Positions 8,939-17,182 are shown, counted from the stretch's first letter. The stretch: DNA of 64,000 bases from Pseudomonas sp. B21-015 (GCF_024749285.1 NZ_CP087196.1:3038001-3102000); one strand, 5' to 3'. The notes: a model not told the origin generated them from the letters alone. A program made the numbers and translations.

Positions 8939-9145
8939 CTATCCCACCAAACGTGGCTGCCACTTCGGCGTTTCCGATGCGGTGGCAGTTAGTCCTGTCA
9001 GCGCAGAAGTAACGACGCAGGGCCATCCATTCCTTTTTATGGTATGGCGGATACCATTTCGCTTTAAAACAGTTATCTGACCTGCTTTGGTTTTGGCGCC
9101 GGTCAATTCGCATACCTGCTCATGGCTTAGAAACTGGATAGTCAT
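8939..9145 (-). CDS. DUF4224-domain phage protein
   Basis: A 68-residue protein matching the DUF4224 pattern (FLSHEQVCELTGAKTKAGQITVLKRNGIRHT). Such proteins are commonly found next to integrases and are suspected to act as excisionase-like or DNA-binding accessory factors. It is directly adjacent to the integrase (TAG-ATG with no gap), and its start overlaps the stop of the next gene upstream (ATGA). Function is inferred from context. Confidence 0.8.
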   Translation of the reverse strand: MTIQFLSHEQVCELTGAKTKAGQITVLKRNGIRHTIKRNGWPCVVTSALTGLTATASETPKWQPRLVG

Positions 9146-9615
9146 GCTGCCTCCTTGCTAGGTCCTAAAGCGTGCCTCAAATGTGCTTGCAGATCGGTGT
9201 GTTCGTCGTCTAAAGCCGGCGACAGGCTTCCAGCCATCGCAAGAGCCTGTTCGCGAAGGGACCGAGCATCACGTTCAAGTTTCTTCCCGGTACGAAAGGC
9301 GCTGAAGGTCTTGGCCGCGATACGTAGCAACTCGCTGATGGCGATCAACGCCTGGTGCTCGCCCGGGCCGAAGAGCGGACCTGCTTCAAGTCGTTTGCAG
9401 GTTTGTGCCAGACGCGTGTGATCGGCACGGATGAACTGCAGGGAGGCCTGAAGCTCGCGGATGGTTTTGGCGCTTGCGGCGCGCTGGATGTCTTCACCCT
9501 CGCGAAGGCCGGTCTCCACACCATTGCTGCGGCCCATGATGTAACCGCCCCAAAGCAGCAGGGCGGCCAGAACTATCAGGGTGACGAGTGCACCGATTTG
9601 TATTGGGGTCATCAT
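9142..9615 (-). CDS. Hypothetical phage protein with one N-terminal membrane helix
   Basis: A 157-residue protein with a single hydrophobic helix at about residues 7-28 (IGALVTLIVLAALLLWGGY) followed by a soluble, largely helical region rich in Arg, Glu and Ala (about 35-150) that may form a coiled coil. I do not recognise a family. It overlaps both neighbours by ATGA junctions, so it belongs to the minus-strand early operon with prtN and the integrase. Confidence 0.75.
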   Translation of the reverse strand: MMTPIQIGALVTLIVLAALLLWGGYIMGRSNGVETGLREGEDIQRAASAKTIRELQASLQFIRADHTRLAQTCKRLEAGPLFGPGEHQALIAISELLRIAAKTFSAFRTGKKLERDARSLREQALAMAGSLSPALDDEHTDLQAHLRHALGPSKEAA

Positions 9616-9992
9616 GTGGTGTACTCCTGGGATTGTCGTTGGCTGGTGGTGACAGCCGTCAGTGGTGTGGGGGCAGCATGGCGTTGGCCGTCCTGCTGTC
9701 GCTGCATGTCTTCATCAGCCTTGTAGGCGCGTATGTCGATCAGCGAGGCAACGTGGCGGATGTGCGCGTACTTCAGCGCCTTGCGGCTGGTGTCCAATGT
9801 GGTGATCGGAAGCTGGATTCGGCCGCTGTTGATCTCCGTCACGAACGACTGTTCGTTGAGGTTGCGAAAGTATTGCTCGCGTACTTTTTCCAGCGGGATC
9901 AGGACGTCACCGAAGATGCGATAGAGCAGTTCGACGGTGGCCGATTCGGGCGCCGGATGCAGGCGAAGCGGATTCTGTGCAGCGTTACTCAT
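9612..9992 (-). CDS. PrtN-like pyocin/prophage activator
   Basis: A 126-residue protein whose residues 18-95 match the Pyocin activator PrtN family (TVELLYRIFGDVLIPLEKV, then EQSFVTEINSGRIQLPI and HVASLIDIRAYKADED). PrtN activates bacteriocin genes in P. aeruginosa when the SOS-cleaved repressor PrtR is lost. Here it lies in the same element as a CI/PrtR-like repressor, so the pair may form an SOS-responsive switch. The C-terminal 30 residues are low-complexity and rich in Gln and Thr. Targets are unknown. Confidence 0.75.
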   Translation of the reverse strand: MSNAAQNPLRLHPAPESATVELLYRIFGDVLIPLEKVREQYFRNLNEQSFVTEINSGRIQLPITTLDTSRKALKYAHIRHVASLIDIRAYKADEDMQRQQDGQRHAAPTPLTAVTTSQRQSQEYTT

Positions 9993-10164
9993 GGCCTTGT
10001 CGAGCCTCCTTGCGTTGTTGTCGTGCCGGGTGGTTCCAGGCGTTCAGGCAGTGGCGTCTGGTCAGCTCGCGCAGATGTTCGGGCACTTCGAGAAGCGCGG
10101 CGTTGCGCTCCTCGCGTGTGCGCATGGCGACGATCTGGCGGGCGTACTCCCTAGGCCACGTCAC
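9985..10164 (-). CDS. Small phage protein, 59 aa
   Basis: Starts with GTG at 10164 inside the end of the upstream gene, giving a 14-base overlap; longer extensions would lie wholly within that gene. The product begins MTWPREYARQIVAMRT and ends in a basic tail (HPARQQRKEARQGHE). It resembles a conserved small protein of Pseudomonas prophage early regions, but I cannot name a function. Overlaps on both sides place it in the early operon. Confidence 0.7.
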   Translation of the reverse strand: MTWPREYARQIVAMRTREERNAALLEVPEHLRELTRRHCLNAWNHPARQQRKEARQGHE

Positions 10165-10435
10165 GGCGGTCTGCCGGGATGGCAGGAAGATCGATGTCCA
10201 ACTGGTCCGCCAGCCAGCGGATGCCGGCTTGCTTGACTCGTGTCGACTGGCTGTACTGCATGCCGTATTTTTCGTGATACCACTGGCCGTCTTTGACTCG
10301 CAGGTACTCACAGTCACGGGTGGGGTATGTCGGCAATCGACGTTCGTTGAGCAGACCTTTTTCCTGCAGGAGAGCAATCAGTTGTGGCCGGGTTAGGCCG
10401 AGCTGGGTTGCGGCTTGAGCAAGAGTGCGTTCCAT
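10151..10435 (-). CDS. Antirepressor C-terminal (KilAC-like) protein
   Basis: A 94-residue protein beginning MERTLAQAATQLGLTRPQL. Residues 5-85 resemble the KilAC domain at the C-terminus of phage antirepressors: a small winged-helix start, then YLRVKDGQWYHEKYGMQYSQSTRV and GIRWLADQL. The N-terminal ANT domain is absent, so it is a stand-alone version. The start at 10433-10435 is preferred because the upstream extension is low-complexity and covers the end region of the next gene. Confidence 0.65.
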   Translation of the reverse strand: MERTLAQAATQLGLTRPQLIALLQEKGLLNERRLPTYPTRDCEYLRVKDGQWYHEKYGMQYSQSTRVKQAGIRWLADQLDIDLPAIPADRRDVA

Positions 10436-10445
10436 GACTTGCTCC

Positions 10446-11036
10446 TCATGCCGCGTGCGCTGCAGGGGTTGCCGCTGCAGCAAGGTGGTTGATGGACTCG
10501 GTGACCTTGCCGTAGATCTCGACATCGGAGCCGCATGCGGTGAAGCACCTCGTGCGTGGGCTCTTTTTGCCAATGCTGAGGATGGCGGTGACGCAGGTGA
10601 GCGTGTGCTGGCGATGCACAACGACATGCAAAGGAACATCGAAGCCCATGTCGAGGCTCAGCACGCCGCCAGTGCGAATCAGCTCGAATACGCGCTGCTT
10701 GTCCTGGACTTCAAAGCGGCCGTATTGGCGATCTGCGTGCGGGCGATGCACTGCGTCGCTGGTGTTGCTCGCGTCGAGCGGACCGTTGGCGATCTCTTCG
10801 ATGAAGTCGGCCAGCTTGAGGTGCATTTTCTTGTCGTTCTGCAAGGTCAGCGTGTGGCGTTCGCTGCCCAGTTCGACGACAAAAGTGCTTTCCACTGTGC
10901 CGCGCTCAGCCTTGAGACGGAATGCCAGACATTCACGCTTGGGCGCTGTTCGCAGGACATGGTTGAAGGTCTCGGTCAGGTTAACCTGGGCGTTGAGCAA
11001 CTGCAGGGTGCGGTTGTCGATCTTGTACTTGATCAT
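10446..11036 (-). CDS. Hypothetical phage early protein, 196 aa
   Basis: Starts MIKYKIDNRTLQLLNAQVNL at 11036, overlapping the stop of the gene upstream (ATGA). It has alternating strands and helices, no membrane segment and no recognised motif. It is transcribed with the other minus-strand early genes. The C-terminal 20 residues are Ala-rich. Family unknown to me. Confidence 0.7.
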   Translation of the reverse strand: MIKYKIDNRTLQLLNAQVNLTETFNHVLRTAPKRECLAFRLKAERGTVESTFVVELGSERHTLTLQNDKKMHLKLADFIEEIANGPLDASNTSDAVHRPHADRQYGRFEVQDKQRVFELIRTGGVLSLDMGFDVPLHVVVHRQHTLTCVTAILSIGKKSPRTRCFTACGSDVEIYGKVTESINHLAAAATPAAHAA

Positions 11037-11212
11037 GCCGCGTGCCCTCCATCGTTCGGATCGAGAGGAGAGGGCTGGCAAGTTTTGGCAACAAGCTTGG
11101 GTTTGCTGTTATGAATGACGACCAGACAGCCCGTGGCGAGCTGCAGCTGTTCGATCAGTTTGCGATTGCTGACGCATGCCGGATGGACATGCAAGGTTGC
11201 GGTGGTGCGCAT
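11033..11212 (-). CDS. Small phage protein, 59 aa
   Basis: First gene of the minus-strand early operon, starting MRTTATLHVHPACVSNRKLI at 11212. A start further upstream would fall inside the promoter hairpin. Residues 20-45 (LIEQLQLATGCLVVIHNSKPKLV) look like a small alpha/beta unit. Function unknown. Confidence 0.6.
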   Translation of the reverse strand: MRTTATLHVHPACVSNRKLIEQLQLATGCLVVIHNSKPKLVAKTCQPSPLDPNDGGHAA

Positions 11213-11289
11213 AGGTGTTGCCTCGCTCTGTGGTAAAGAGTGAGGCAAATATCACGCAGTGTGCTTGTTTGTGTCAACACATAATGTGA
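11213..11289 (-). promoter_or_regulatory. Leader of the minus-strand early operon
   Basis: 77 bases between the repressor stop and the first early gene. It contains an inverted repeat TTGCCTCGCTCT/AGAGTGAGGCAA (about 11219-11248) and AT-rich sequence. It is a candidate terminator/operator and promoter for the integrase-prtN operon. Confidence 0.4.
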
Positions 11290-12039
11290 TTAAAATAGTG
11301 CGGCACTGTGTAGAAAGCGTGATGACTTCAGTATTCCGCCTACGAGATGGATTTCCTCCACCTCTTGTTCTGCTATATGAAGAGTTTCTTGGTCGGTATT
11401 GACGCTATCCAACCGGTACATTCCGTCGCGGAGATAAATAAACTCTTTGATCATGGCTTTGCCGGAGGATGTTCGAACTATGACCTCGTCACCGCTACTG
11501 AAGCGTTTGTTCGGCTCTATAAGCACAAACTCGCCATTCTTGATGCGGGGCATCAGGCTATCGCCCATGACTCTTATGCCATAGGCATCTGGGTCATCGC
11601 TATGTATGTTTAGGTAGCCTTCACCTTGACCAGGTGGCGGTTCTACCGTGTCGAAGAAGCCCTCATTCCCCAGCTGTGCGTTTGATAGCACAGGCACCTT
11701 TCCATCCTTAGCCCAGCCTACAAGGCTGCTAACAGGTTGGTCTTTGTCTTTCGATCTTCCGTAGTCCCTCACAAGACGGTCTTCAGACCGAATCCGACCT
11801 TGAATGGCGTCTGAGTACGACTCGACGTCGGAACGATTTTTTCCTGCTACCAGGTCTGGAAAAGACACTCCCAGTGCTGTCGCTATCTTTTGCAAGTCGT
11901 GGAGGTTGGGCTGGCGAGCCCCTTTCTCGTAATTACCTATCCGAGACTGGGATTCCCAGCCGCAAGCGTAAGCAAGGGCTTGTTGGCTCATGCCCTTGGC
12001 TTTGCGGTATTGCTTAATACGTGCGCCGAGTGTGTTCAT
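11290..12039 (-). CDS. LexA/CI-type prophage repressor (PrtR-like)
   Basis: A 249-residue repressor with an N-terminal HTH (about residues 5-60: IKQYRKAKGMSQQALAYACG) and a C-terminal S24 peptidase domain. The catalytic Ser lies in VMGDSLMPRI and the Lys in SSGKAMIKEF, so RecA-stimulated self-cleavage is expected. It is divergent from cro across a 100-base operator region and should maintain the lysogenic state. With the PrtN-like gene downstream it resembles the PrtR/PrtN pair. Confidence 0.92.
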   Translation of the reverse strand: MNTLGARIKQYRKAKGMSQQALAYACGWESQSRIGNYEKGARQPNLHDLQKIATALGVSFPDLVAGKNRSDVESYSDAIQGRIRSEDRLVRDYGRSKDKDQPVSSLVGWAKDGKVPVLSNAQLGNEGFFDTVEPPPGQGEGYLNIHSDDPDAYGIRVMGDSLMPRIKNGEFVLIEPNKRFSSGDEVIVRTSSGKAMIKEFIYLRDGMYRLDSVNTDQETLHIAEQEVEEIHLVGGILKSSRFLHSAALF

Positions 12040-12086
12040 GTGCTTTTTTTACCACGCTATGAAATTATTTATCATCACTTTGCGTG

Positions 12087-12115
12087 TTGAAATATCTACG
12101 ATTCGTGATTAAGAT
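12087..12115 (+). promoter_or_regulatory. Promoter of the rightward early operon
   Basis: TTGAAA (12087-12092) and TAAGAT (12110-12115) with 17 bases between, 24 bases before the cro start and inside the repressor-cro divergent region. The repressor should bind around here. Confidence 0.6.
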
Positions 12116-12139
12116 GGCTGCGGCTAATTGGAGGGCATC

Positions 12140-12364
12140 ATGAATCTGATCGCTGAACATCGAGAGAAAGCTGGGATCAAGCAAAAGGAACTCGTTGTAG
12201 CTCTTGGGTGGACTCAGGCACGTATAAGCAATTACGAAGCAGGACGTCGAATCGCAGGACTTACGGAGTGCAGAGCCATAGTCAGAGCGCTCAATAAGTT
12301 AGGAGCGCCGTGCAGTCTTGATGACGTATTTCCTCCGGAAATGGAAGAGTCCCAAGCCGCATAG
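12140..12364 (+). CDS. Cro-like HTH regulator
   Basis: A 74-residue single HTH_3-domain protein (MNLIAEHREKAGIKQKELVV, then WTQARISNYEAGRRI). The ATG follows GGAGGG with a 5-base gap. It is divergent from the CI-like repressor, the standard cro position, and presumably represses the lysogenic promoter. Confidence 0.85.
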   Translation: MNLIAEHREKAGIKQKELVVALGWTQARISNYEAGRRIAGLTECRAIVRALNKLGAPCSLDDVFPPEMEESQAA

Positions 12365-12370
12365 AAAAAA

Positions 12371-12388
12371 GGCGACCCAAGGGTCGCC
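12371..12388 (-). terminator. Hairpin after cro, T-run on the minus strand
   Basis: Perfect GGCGACCC/GGGTCGCC stem. On the minus strand it is followed by TTTTTT, so it would stop leftward transcription; for rightward transcripts it is only a hairpin. The rest of 12389-12684 contains no gene I can support. Confidence 0.6.
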
Positions 12389-12684
12389 CAGTTTCTCCCG
12401 ACAGCATCACCACAATGCAGTCGGGTCGCGATGTCGGAAGGCGAGCACACCACATGCCGCCGACTTTCATCGCGTTTCCAAGGCTCGGAAGCCTTGGTGT
12501 TGCTGCCGTTCTTACCACAGAGCTGGCAGCTGTTGCGCCAGGGGTGAACAACGGATTGTTCGCTCCGGCACGGTGCCGGTGTTGGTCTTACGAACCTAGC
12601 CGGCGTTTGGGCCTCTCCAGACCACGCGGCAAATGTATCACCAACGTCTGTCGCGCGGCACTGGCAACTTTTAGGATTAATGCC

Positions 12685-13203
12685 ATGAGCCGAATTGCTC
12701 TCAGTTCTCTGGAACGGGCGCAGCGGGAAATCCTGCCGCTCGATTTAGCGCTTTACCATGCTGCTCGGGATTACCCGGGCGGTGCCGCCGCCATCGCGGC
12801 TACCACCGGCCGCAACCCGACCACGCTGCAGCACAAGCTGTCGCCGACCCATCCAAGTCACGCGGTCAACATTCAGGAGTTCGGCGAGATCCTCGAACTG
12901 ACCAAGGATCGCCGCATTCTCGATGCGGTGCATGCGCTGGTCGGCGACACGATCTGGCAGGAGCTGGCCGACACCTACACCAATGACATGCCCGAAACCC
13001 TCACCACGGGTATCGCCGAATACTTCCGGCAGGTTGCGGATCTGGCCGAGACCTGGGCTAAGAGCATCGGCGACGGCGTCGTCACCGATCAGGAACTGGC
13101 AGCGATTCGTCTGCAGGTGTTCCGTGGCATTCAAGGGCTGCTGGGTTTGTTCAACCGCGCCACCTACGTCAACCAGACGACGCGAGGTGCTGACTGTGGC
13201 TGA
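12685..13203 (+). CDS. CII-like phage regulatory protein (Phage_CP76 type)
   Basis: A 172-residue protein starting MSRIALSSLERAQREILPLD. The segment AARDYPGGAAAIAATTGRNP with LQHKLSP is typical of the CII-family regulators of Pseudomonas and P2-like phages, where the first half forms the HTH. A helical C-terminal half (about 95-165) may be the multimerisation region. AGGA at about 12673 serves as ribosome-binding site. The next gene starts before this one ends. Confidence 0.8.
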   Translation: MSRIALSSLERAQREILPLDLALYHAARDYPGGAAAIAATTGRNPTTLQHKLSPTHPSHAVNIQEFGEILELTKDRRILDAVHALVGDTIWQELADTYTNDMPETLTTGIAEYFRQVADLAETWAKSIGDGVVTDQELAAIRLQVFRGIQGLLGLFNRATYVNQTTRGADCG

Positions 13204-13420
13204 CATCGCCGATTTCGCCAACGATCTGGTGCAGGAACGCATCGATCAGGCCATGGCCGCGCGCAGCGCTGCCAAGGCAGAAAACGCTGCTCACTCCTTG
13301 CTGTTCTGTGAAGCCTGTGACGATCCGATTCCGGAAGCTCGTCGCTTGGCCCAACCGGGTTGCTCGCAGTGCATCAGCTGTCAGTCTCTCTCCGAACGAG
13401 GGATTCAGCATGCTCGATGA
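13196..13420 (+). CDS. TraR/DksA-type zinc finger protein
   Basis: A 74-residue protein starting with GTG at 13196, overlapping the previous stop by 8 bases. The C-terminal half has the four-cysteine finger CEACDDPIPEARR...GCSQCISCQ of the TraR/DksA family. Short phage and plasmid members bind the secondary channel of RNA polymerase and mimic DksA-ppGpp effects. It overlaps the start of the primase gene. Confidence 0.85.
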   Translation: MADIADFANDLVQERIDQAMAARSAAKAENAAHSLLFCEACDDPIPEARRLAQPGCSQCISCQSLSERGIQHAR

Positions 13421-15629
13421 GGTATTTGGGCAATTCGCCGATTACGGTCTGGAGCCGGCGCAGCCGCTGGTGTTCGGCAAGCTGACCCGCTGCAAGACAT
13501 CGCAGGACAAGGGCAAGGAAAAGAACGGCTGGTACGTGGTCCACGAGCAGCGCACGGAGAAGGGCGACACGCTGATCTTCGGCGCCTTCGGTGACTGGCG
13601 TTCGGGTGAGACGCAGAAGATCAAGGTCAAGGCCGGGCGGATGTCGCCGGAAGAGCGTGAAGTGATGCGCGCTCGCCAGGAAGAAGCCAAGCGCCGCGCC
13701 GCGGAAATAGCGAATAACGCTGCGCGGCGGGCCGCGAAAAGGGCGCAGGGTTTGTTCGAGCGCATGCCGACTACCGGGCGCAGCGACTACCTGGACCGCA
13801 AACAGATTGTCGGTATCAAGGTGCGTTATGCGCCGCGCACCGGTGCGGTGCTGGTGCCGATGAAGAACGCTCGCGACCAGATCATGGGTCTGCAGGTGAT
13901 CTTCCCGAGCAAGCAGGAAGACACCGGCCGCGACAAATCCTACTGGCCATACGGGATGGCGAAGGAGGGCACGTTCCACCTGCTCGGTCCGCACCCGGAG
14001 CCGGGCGAGCCGGTGCTGGTTTGTGAGGGCTACGCCACCGGCGCCAGCCTGCACATGGCGACGTCGCTTGCCGTGGCCGTGGCCTTCGATGCGGGCAATC
14101 TGTTGGCCGTGTGCAAGGCCATGCGCGAACGCTTTGCAGGCTGCCCGCTGATCATCTGCCGCGATGATGACTGGAAGACCACCAAGCCCAACGGCGATGC
14201 GTGGAACCCGGGCGAGGAGAAGGCCAGCAATGCTGCCCTGATCGTCGGTGCTCAAGTCGTTGCGCCGATCTTCTCGATCGAGCGCCATGATAAGTGGACC
14301 GACTTCAACGACCTGCACGTCGCCGAAGGTCTTGAAACTGTTCGCCGACAGGTGCTGGCCGTGGTCCGTCCCCCGGCGGCCGGTGGCTGGAAAGATCAGC
14401 TCGCTCGCAGTGAAAGCGGCGCCCTCATCGCGCACATGCAGAACGTCGAACTGATCCTGGCTCACGATGAGCGCTGGGCCGGGGTGATCAGCTACAGCGC
14501 GTTCAGCTCGAAGATCGTCAAGCTGCGTGCCGCGCCGTATGGCGGTGGTACCGGCGAGTGGGCCGACATCGATGACGTGCGCGTGATGAAGTGGCTCGCG
14601 CAGCAGTACAACCTGCGTGTGAAGTCCTCGCATGTGATCGAGGCCGTCAGTGTCGTGGCACACGACCACGCGTTTCACCCGGTGCGCGAGTACCTGAAAA
14701 AGCTGGAATGGGATCGCGTGCCGCGTCTCGAAGCCTGGCTCACCGACGTAATGGGTGTACCGGCCTGTGACTACACCGCCAAGGTCGGCAAGCGCTGGAT
14801 GATCTCCGCCGTGGCGCGGGTGATGAAACCCGGCTGCAAGGCCGACTCGGTGATGATCCTCGAAGGTGCGCAGGGCGCCGGTAAGTCGACCGCCATGAGC
14901 GTACTCGGCGGTGAGTGGTTCATGGACACGCCGTTTGCCCTCGGCGACAAGGACGGCTTTCAGGCGATCCGTGGCAAGTGGATCGTCGAGCTCGGCGAGC
15001 TGGACAGCTTCAACAAGGCCGAAAGCACCAAGGCCAAGCAGTTCTTCTCCGCGTCCACCGACACCTACCGCGAGAGCTATGGCCGCAGAACCATGGACGT
15101 GCCACGCCAGTGTGTGTTCGTCGGCACCACCAACCAGGACGAATACCTCAAGGACGCCACCGGCAACCGCCGGTATTGGCCGGTTGCCTGTACCAAGGTC
15201 GACGTGGCGTTGCTACGCGAGATCCGCGACCAGCTCTGGGCCGAAGCGGTGTTCTGTTACGAGGCCGGTGATCTCTGGTGGGTGACGCCGGACGAAGCGC
15301 CGATGTTCGCCGAAGCCCAGGATCAGCGTTTTGTCGTGGATGAATGGGAAGGTCCAATCCTGACCTGGCTGGAGGAATCGCAGATCGGCGAGACCGCCAC
15401 CGGCAGTGAAGTGATGAGCCAGGCACTCAAGCTCGATCCCGGGCATTGGGGCAAACCGGAGCAGATGCGTGTCGGCGCGATCATGCACCGGCTGGGCTGG
15501 CGACGGTTCCGGTTGGGCGCCTTGAGCAAGAGCGGCCAGCGGCCTTGGGCGTACAAGAAACCGGAGCATTGGGGCAGGGCGCCTGCGTTGCAACGGGACG
15601 AGTTCGAGGAGCCGTGCTTCGATGATTAA
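13410..15629 (+). CDS. Toprim / VapE-type primase-helicase
   Basis: A 739-residue replication protein. It has an N-terminal region rich in charged helices (about 70-120), a Toprim-like domain (about 180-320: EPVLVCEGYATGASLHMA, then CRDDD), and a C-terminal virulence-associated-E helicase (about 430-640) with Walker A EGAQGAGKST and the following ELGELDSF acidic box. The GTTNQDEYLKDATGNRRYWP motif is characteristic of VapE-like proteins. The ATG follows GAGGGA. Such proteins drive theta-type replication of prophages, satellites and islands; a candidate iteron origin lies just downstream. Confidence 0.92.
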   Translation: MLDEVFGQFADYGLEPAQPLVFGKLTRCKTSQDKGKEKNGWYVVHEQRTEKGDTLIFGAFGDWRSGETQKIKVKAGRMSPEEREVMRARQEEAKRRAAEIANNAARRAAKRAQGLFERMPTTGRSDYLDRKQIVGIKVRYAPRTGAVLVPMKNARDQIMGLQVIFPSKQEDTGRDKSYWPYGMAKEGTFHLLGPHPEPGEPVLVCEGYATGASLHMATSLAVAVAFDAGNLLAVCKAMRERFAGCPLIICRDDDWKTTKPNGDAWNPGEEKASNAALIVGAQVVAPIFSIERHDKWTDFNDLHVAEGLETVRRQVLAVVRPPAAGGWKDQLARSESGALIAHMQNVELILAHDERWAGVISYSAFSSKIVKLRAAPYGGGTGEWADIDDVRVMKWLAQQYNLRVKSSHVIEAVSVVAHDHAFHPVREYLKKLEWDRVPRLEAWLTDVMGVPACDYTAKVGKRWMISAVARVMKPGCKADSVMILEGAQGAGKSTAMSVLGGEWFMDTPFALGDKDGFQAIRGKWIVELGELDSFNKAESTKAKQFFSASTDTYRESYGRRTMDVPRQCVFVGTTNQDEYLKDATGNRRYWPVACTKVDVALLREIRDQLWAEAVFCYEAGDLWWVTPDEAPMFAEAQDQRFVVDEWEGPILTWLEESQIGETATGSEVMSQALKLDPGHWGKPEQMRVGAIMHRLGWRRFRLGALSKSGQRPWAYKKPEHWGRAPALQRDEFEEPCFDD

Positions 15630-15981
15630 GGCAATCGATATGGCCCTCAAACAATGGGCGCAGGAGCTGCACAGCGACGAGGTGGCGGCCGGTTACTCGG
15701 GCGGCAACATGGTCGCGATGATGATGGAGAGCGGTGGTCAGCTCGTGCGCGGCAGGCGCGGGAGCAGGGTGCCGCTGGAAGCCTCTTTGGACATCGAGCG
15801 CATCGTCAAGAAACGCCTCGCTCCCGAGTTGATGGCGGTGGTGCGAGTGCATTACTGCCAACCCGATGCGCCCTTGGCGGCGCGTCTGGCGCAGAGCGGC
15901 TGCACGCGCAACATCTACTACCAGCGCCTGCATGACGCCCACATCGTGGTCGAGCACTTCCTCCTGGGGGAAGCGGCTTGA
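15622..15981 (+). CDS. Q-like late antiterminator
   Basis: A 119-residue protein whose start overlaps the primase stop by 8 bases. The region VRVHYCQPDAPLAARLAQSG, ending RNIYYQRLHDAHIVVEHFLL, has the sigma-region-4-like HTH seen in the Q-like antitermination proteins of Pseudomonas phages. A terminator hairpin (16467-16496) lies between this gene and the holin, exactly where a Q-antiterminated terminator is expected. Confidence 0.7.
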   Translation: MIKAIDMALKQWAQELHSDEVAAGYSGGNMVAMMMESGGQLVRGRRGSRVPLEASLDIERIVKKRLAPELMAVVRVHYCQPDAPLAARLAQSGCTRNIYYQRLHDAHIVVEHFLLGEAA

Positions 15982-16006
15982 TCGTGGGCATCCCTCTGGC
16001 TCACGC

Positions 16007-16285
16007 CGTCCCACCGGCCTGCCTCCGTCCCACTGCCTTTTGCGGTGGTGGGACGGGCGCAGGCCGCGTCGTTGTTGGGCTGTCCCACCGTCCCACCTTT
16101 TTCATGCCTCCCGCCCGTGTGTGCGTAGCGGGTACAGGTACGCGCGTTTACGCGCACGCGTGCTTTTTAAATTTCTCTCTTTACACGAGAAAAGAGAGAA
16201 AAAAGTAGGACGGTAGGGCAAAGCCCCAATCTGCGGGGCTTTCAGACGTCCCACCTAGTTGCAGAGAGGTGGGACGCATGGGACG
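16007..16285. other. Candidate replication origin with GTCCCAC iterons
   Basis: A gene-free stretch after the primase and Q genes. GTCCCACC or GTCCCACT occurs directly at about 16008, 16027, 16082, 16090 and 16248, and in inverse orientation at about 16048, 16269 and (GGGACG only) 16280. Some copies pair into a long hairpin (16016-16075). In the middle is an AT-rich palindrome, TTTCTCTCTT/AAAAGAGAGAAA (16172-16201), preceded by alternating ACGCGCGT-like sequence. VapE/P4-alpha-type primases act at such iteron plus AT-rich sites, so an origin is a reasonable inference. The hairpin AAAGCCCC/GGGGCTTT (16220-16242) may be a terminator instead. Confidence 0.45.
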
Positions 16286-16466
16286 CCACCAAAGCAAAAG
16301 ACAGCCGGGATAGATATTCACCGACATTCGCCAGCCGTTCACCGGGCGTAACCCACACATTCACCGGATGGCATTAATACGGTCTTGCTGCCACCAGAAT
16401 CGACCTGTAAAAAGGGGCCATCTTCGATGGGTGCGACCGCAAAGCGCGGTAGGCAATCCACCACCT

Positions 16467-16496
16467 GACCCCGCCATTGCGCCGGGTCTTTTTGTT
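16467..16496 (+). terminator. Rho-independent terminator before the holin
   Basis: GACCC/GGGTC stem closing a GC-rich loop, followed by a T-run (TCTTTTTG) and then the holin start 15 bases on. It is positioned as a late-operon terminator for Q. Confidence 0.6.
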
Positions 16497-16510
16497 TAAG
16501 GGGCAGGGGA

Positions 16511-16843
16511 ATGACGAACGAGCAACAGGCACTCGCAGAGACGCCGATCTGGTTGGTGATTGCCCTGTCATTGGTTGGCGGCGTGTCCGGCGAGATGTGG
16601 CGCGCCGACAAGGATGGAGCGCGAGGCTGGGCGTTATTGCGCCGCCTCGCACTTCGCTCCGGTGCCTGCATCGTCTGCGGCGTGTCAGCGATGATGTTGC
16701 TGTTCGGCGCGGGCCTGTCGATCTGGACGGCGGGTGCCCTGGGTTGCCTGACCGCGATGGCCGGCGCGGATGTCGCCATCGGCCTGTACGAGCGCTGGGT
16801 GGCTAAGCGGCTGGACCTGAGCGAGGCCGAGCCGAAGGCATGA
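16511..16843 (+). CDS. Phage holin
   Basis: A 110-residue inner-membrane protein with hydrophobic segments at about 13-26 (PIWLVIALSLVGGV), 50-68 (ACIVCGVSAMMLLFGAGLS) and 72-92, and a charged C-terminus (VAKRLDLSEAEPKA). This is the layout of Pseudomonas phage holins. No endolysin or spanin gene follows; the next genes run in the opposite direction and are not phage structural genes. Confidence 0.75.
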   Translation: MTNEQQALAETPIWLVIALSLVGGVSGEMWRADKDGARGWALLRRLALRSGACIVCGVSAMMLLFGAGLSIWTAGALGCLTAMAGADVAIGLYERWVAKRLDLSEAEPKA

Positions 16844-16981
16844 GCCGGGGAGGCCGGGCGGGGCGCCGATTTTTACGGGTCCTCCCTGAAGGCCGCCCCC
16901 TACACAGGTTATCGAACTCGCGGATTCTCTCTAGCTGAAAGTTTTGCAGGGATGTCCGTCTTTCCAAATGGAAGACGTCAC

Positions 16982-17182
16982 TCAGCACTGATAGCGATCA
17001 CGTATGTGTTGGTTGTAGTAGGAGCCTTTCGACACAGCGGCTATCAACCCATTGTGTATGGCCACTGGGACATTGCAGAAATCGTAAGAGTGACCTTGTT
17101 CAAAGCGGATCCTCATTCGTCTCGTTGCTGGATCGTAGCCAACGGCGGCCATCGCACTGGAACGCACGGCAATCATTTCCAT
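16982..17182 (-). CDS. KTSC-domain protein
   Basis: A 66-residue protein starting MEMIAVRSSAMAAVGYDPAT, after a strong GGGGGAGAG ribosome-binding site. It matches the KTSC domain, a short fold seen alone or next to nucleic-acid enzymes: YDPATRRMRIRFEQGHSYDF, NVP, then SKGSYYNQHIRDRY. Its role is unknown. It lies between the holin and the cargo operon and points the same way as the cargo. Confidence 0.8.
   Translation of the reverse strand: MEMIAVRSSAMAAVGYDPATRRMRIRFEQGHSYDFCNVPVAIHNGLIAAVSKGSYYNQHIRDRYQC

Noticed and set aside
13374..14678. 434-codon open frame antisense to the primase
   Set aside because: The primase strand has recognisable Toprim and VapE motifs; the antisense frame has none.
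16339..16779. 146-codon minus-strand frame across the holin and its leader
   Set aside because: It is antisense to the holin, and its other half crosses the terminator; low-complexity Pro/Ala-rich product.
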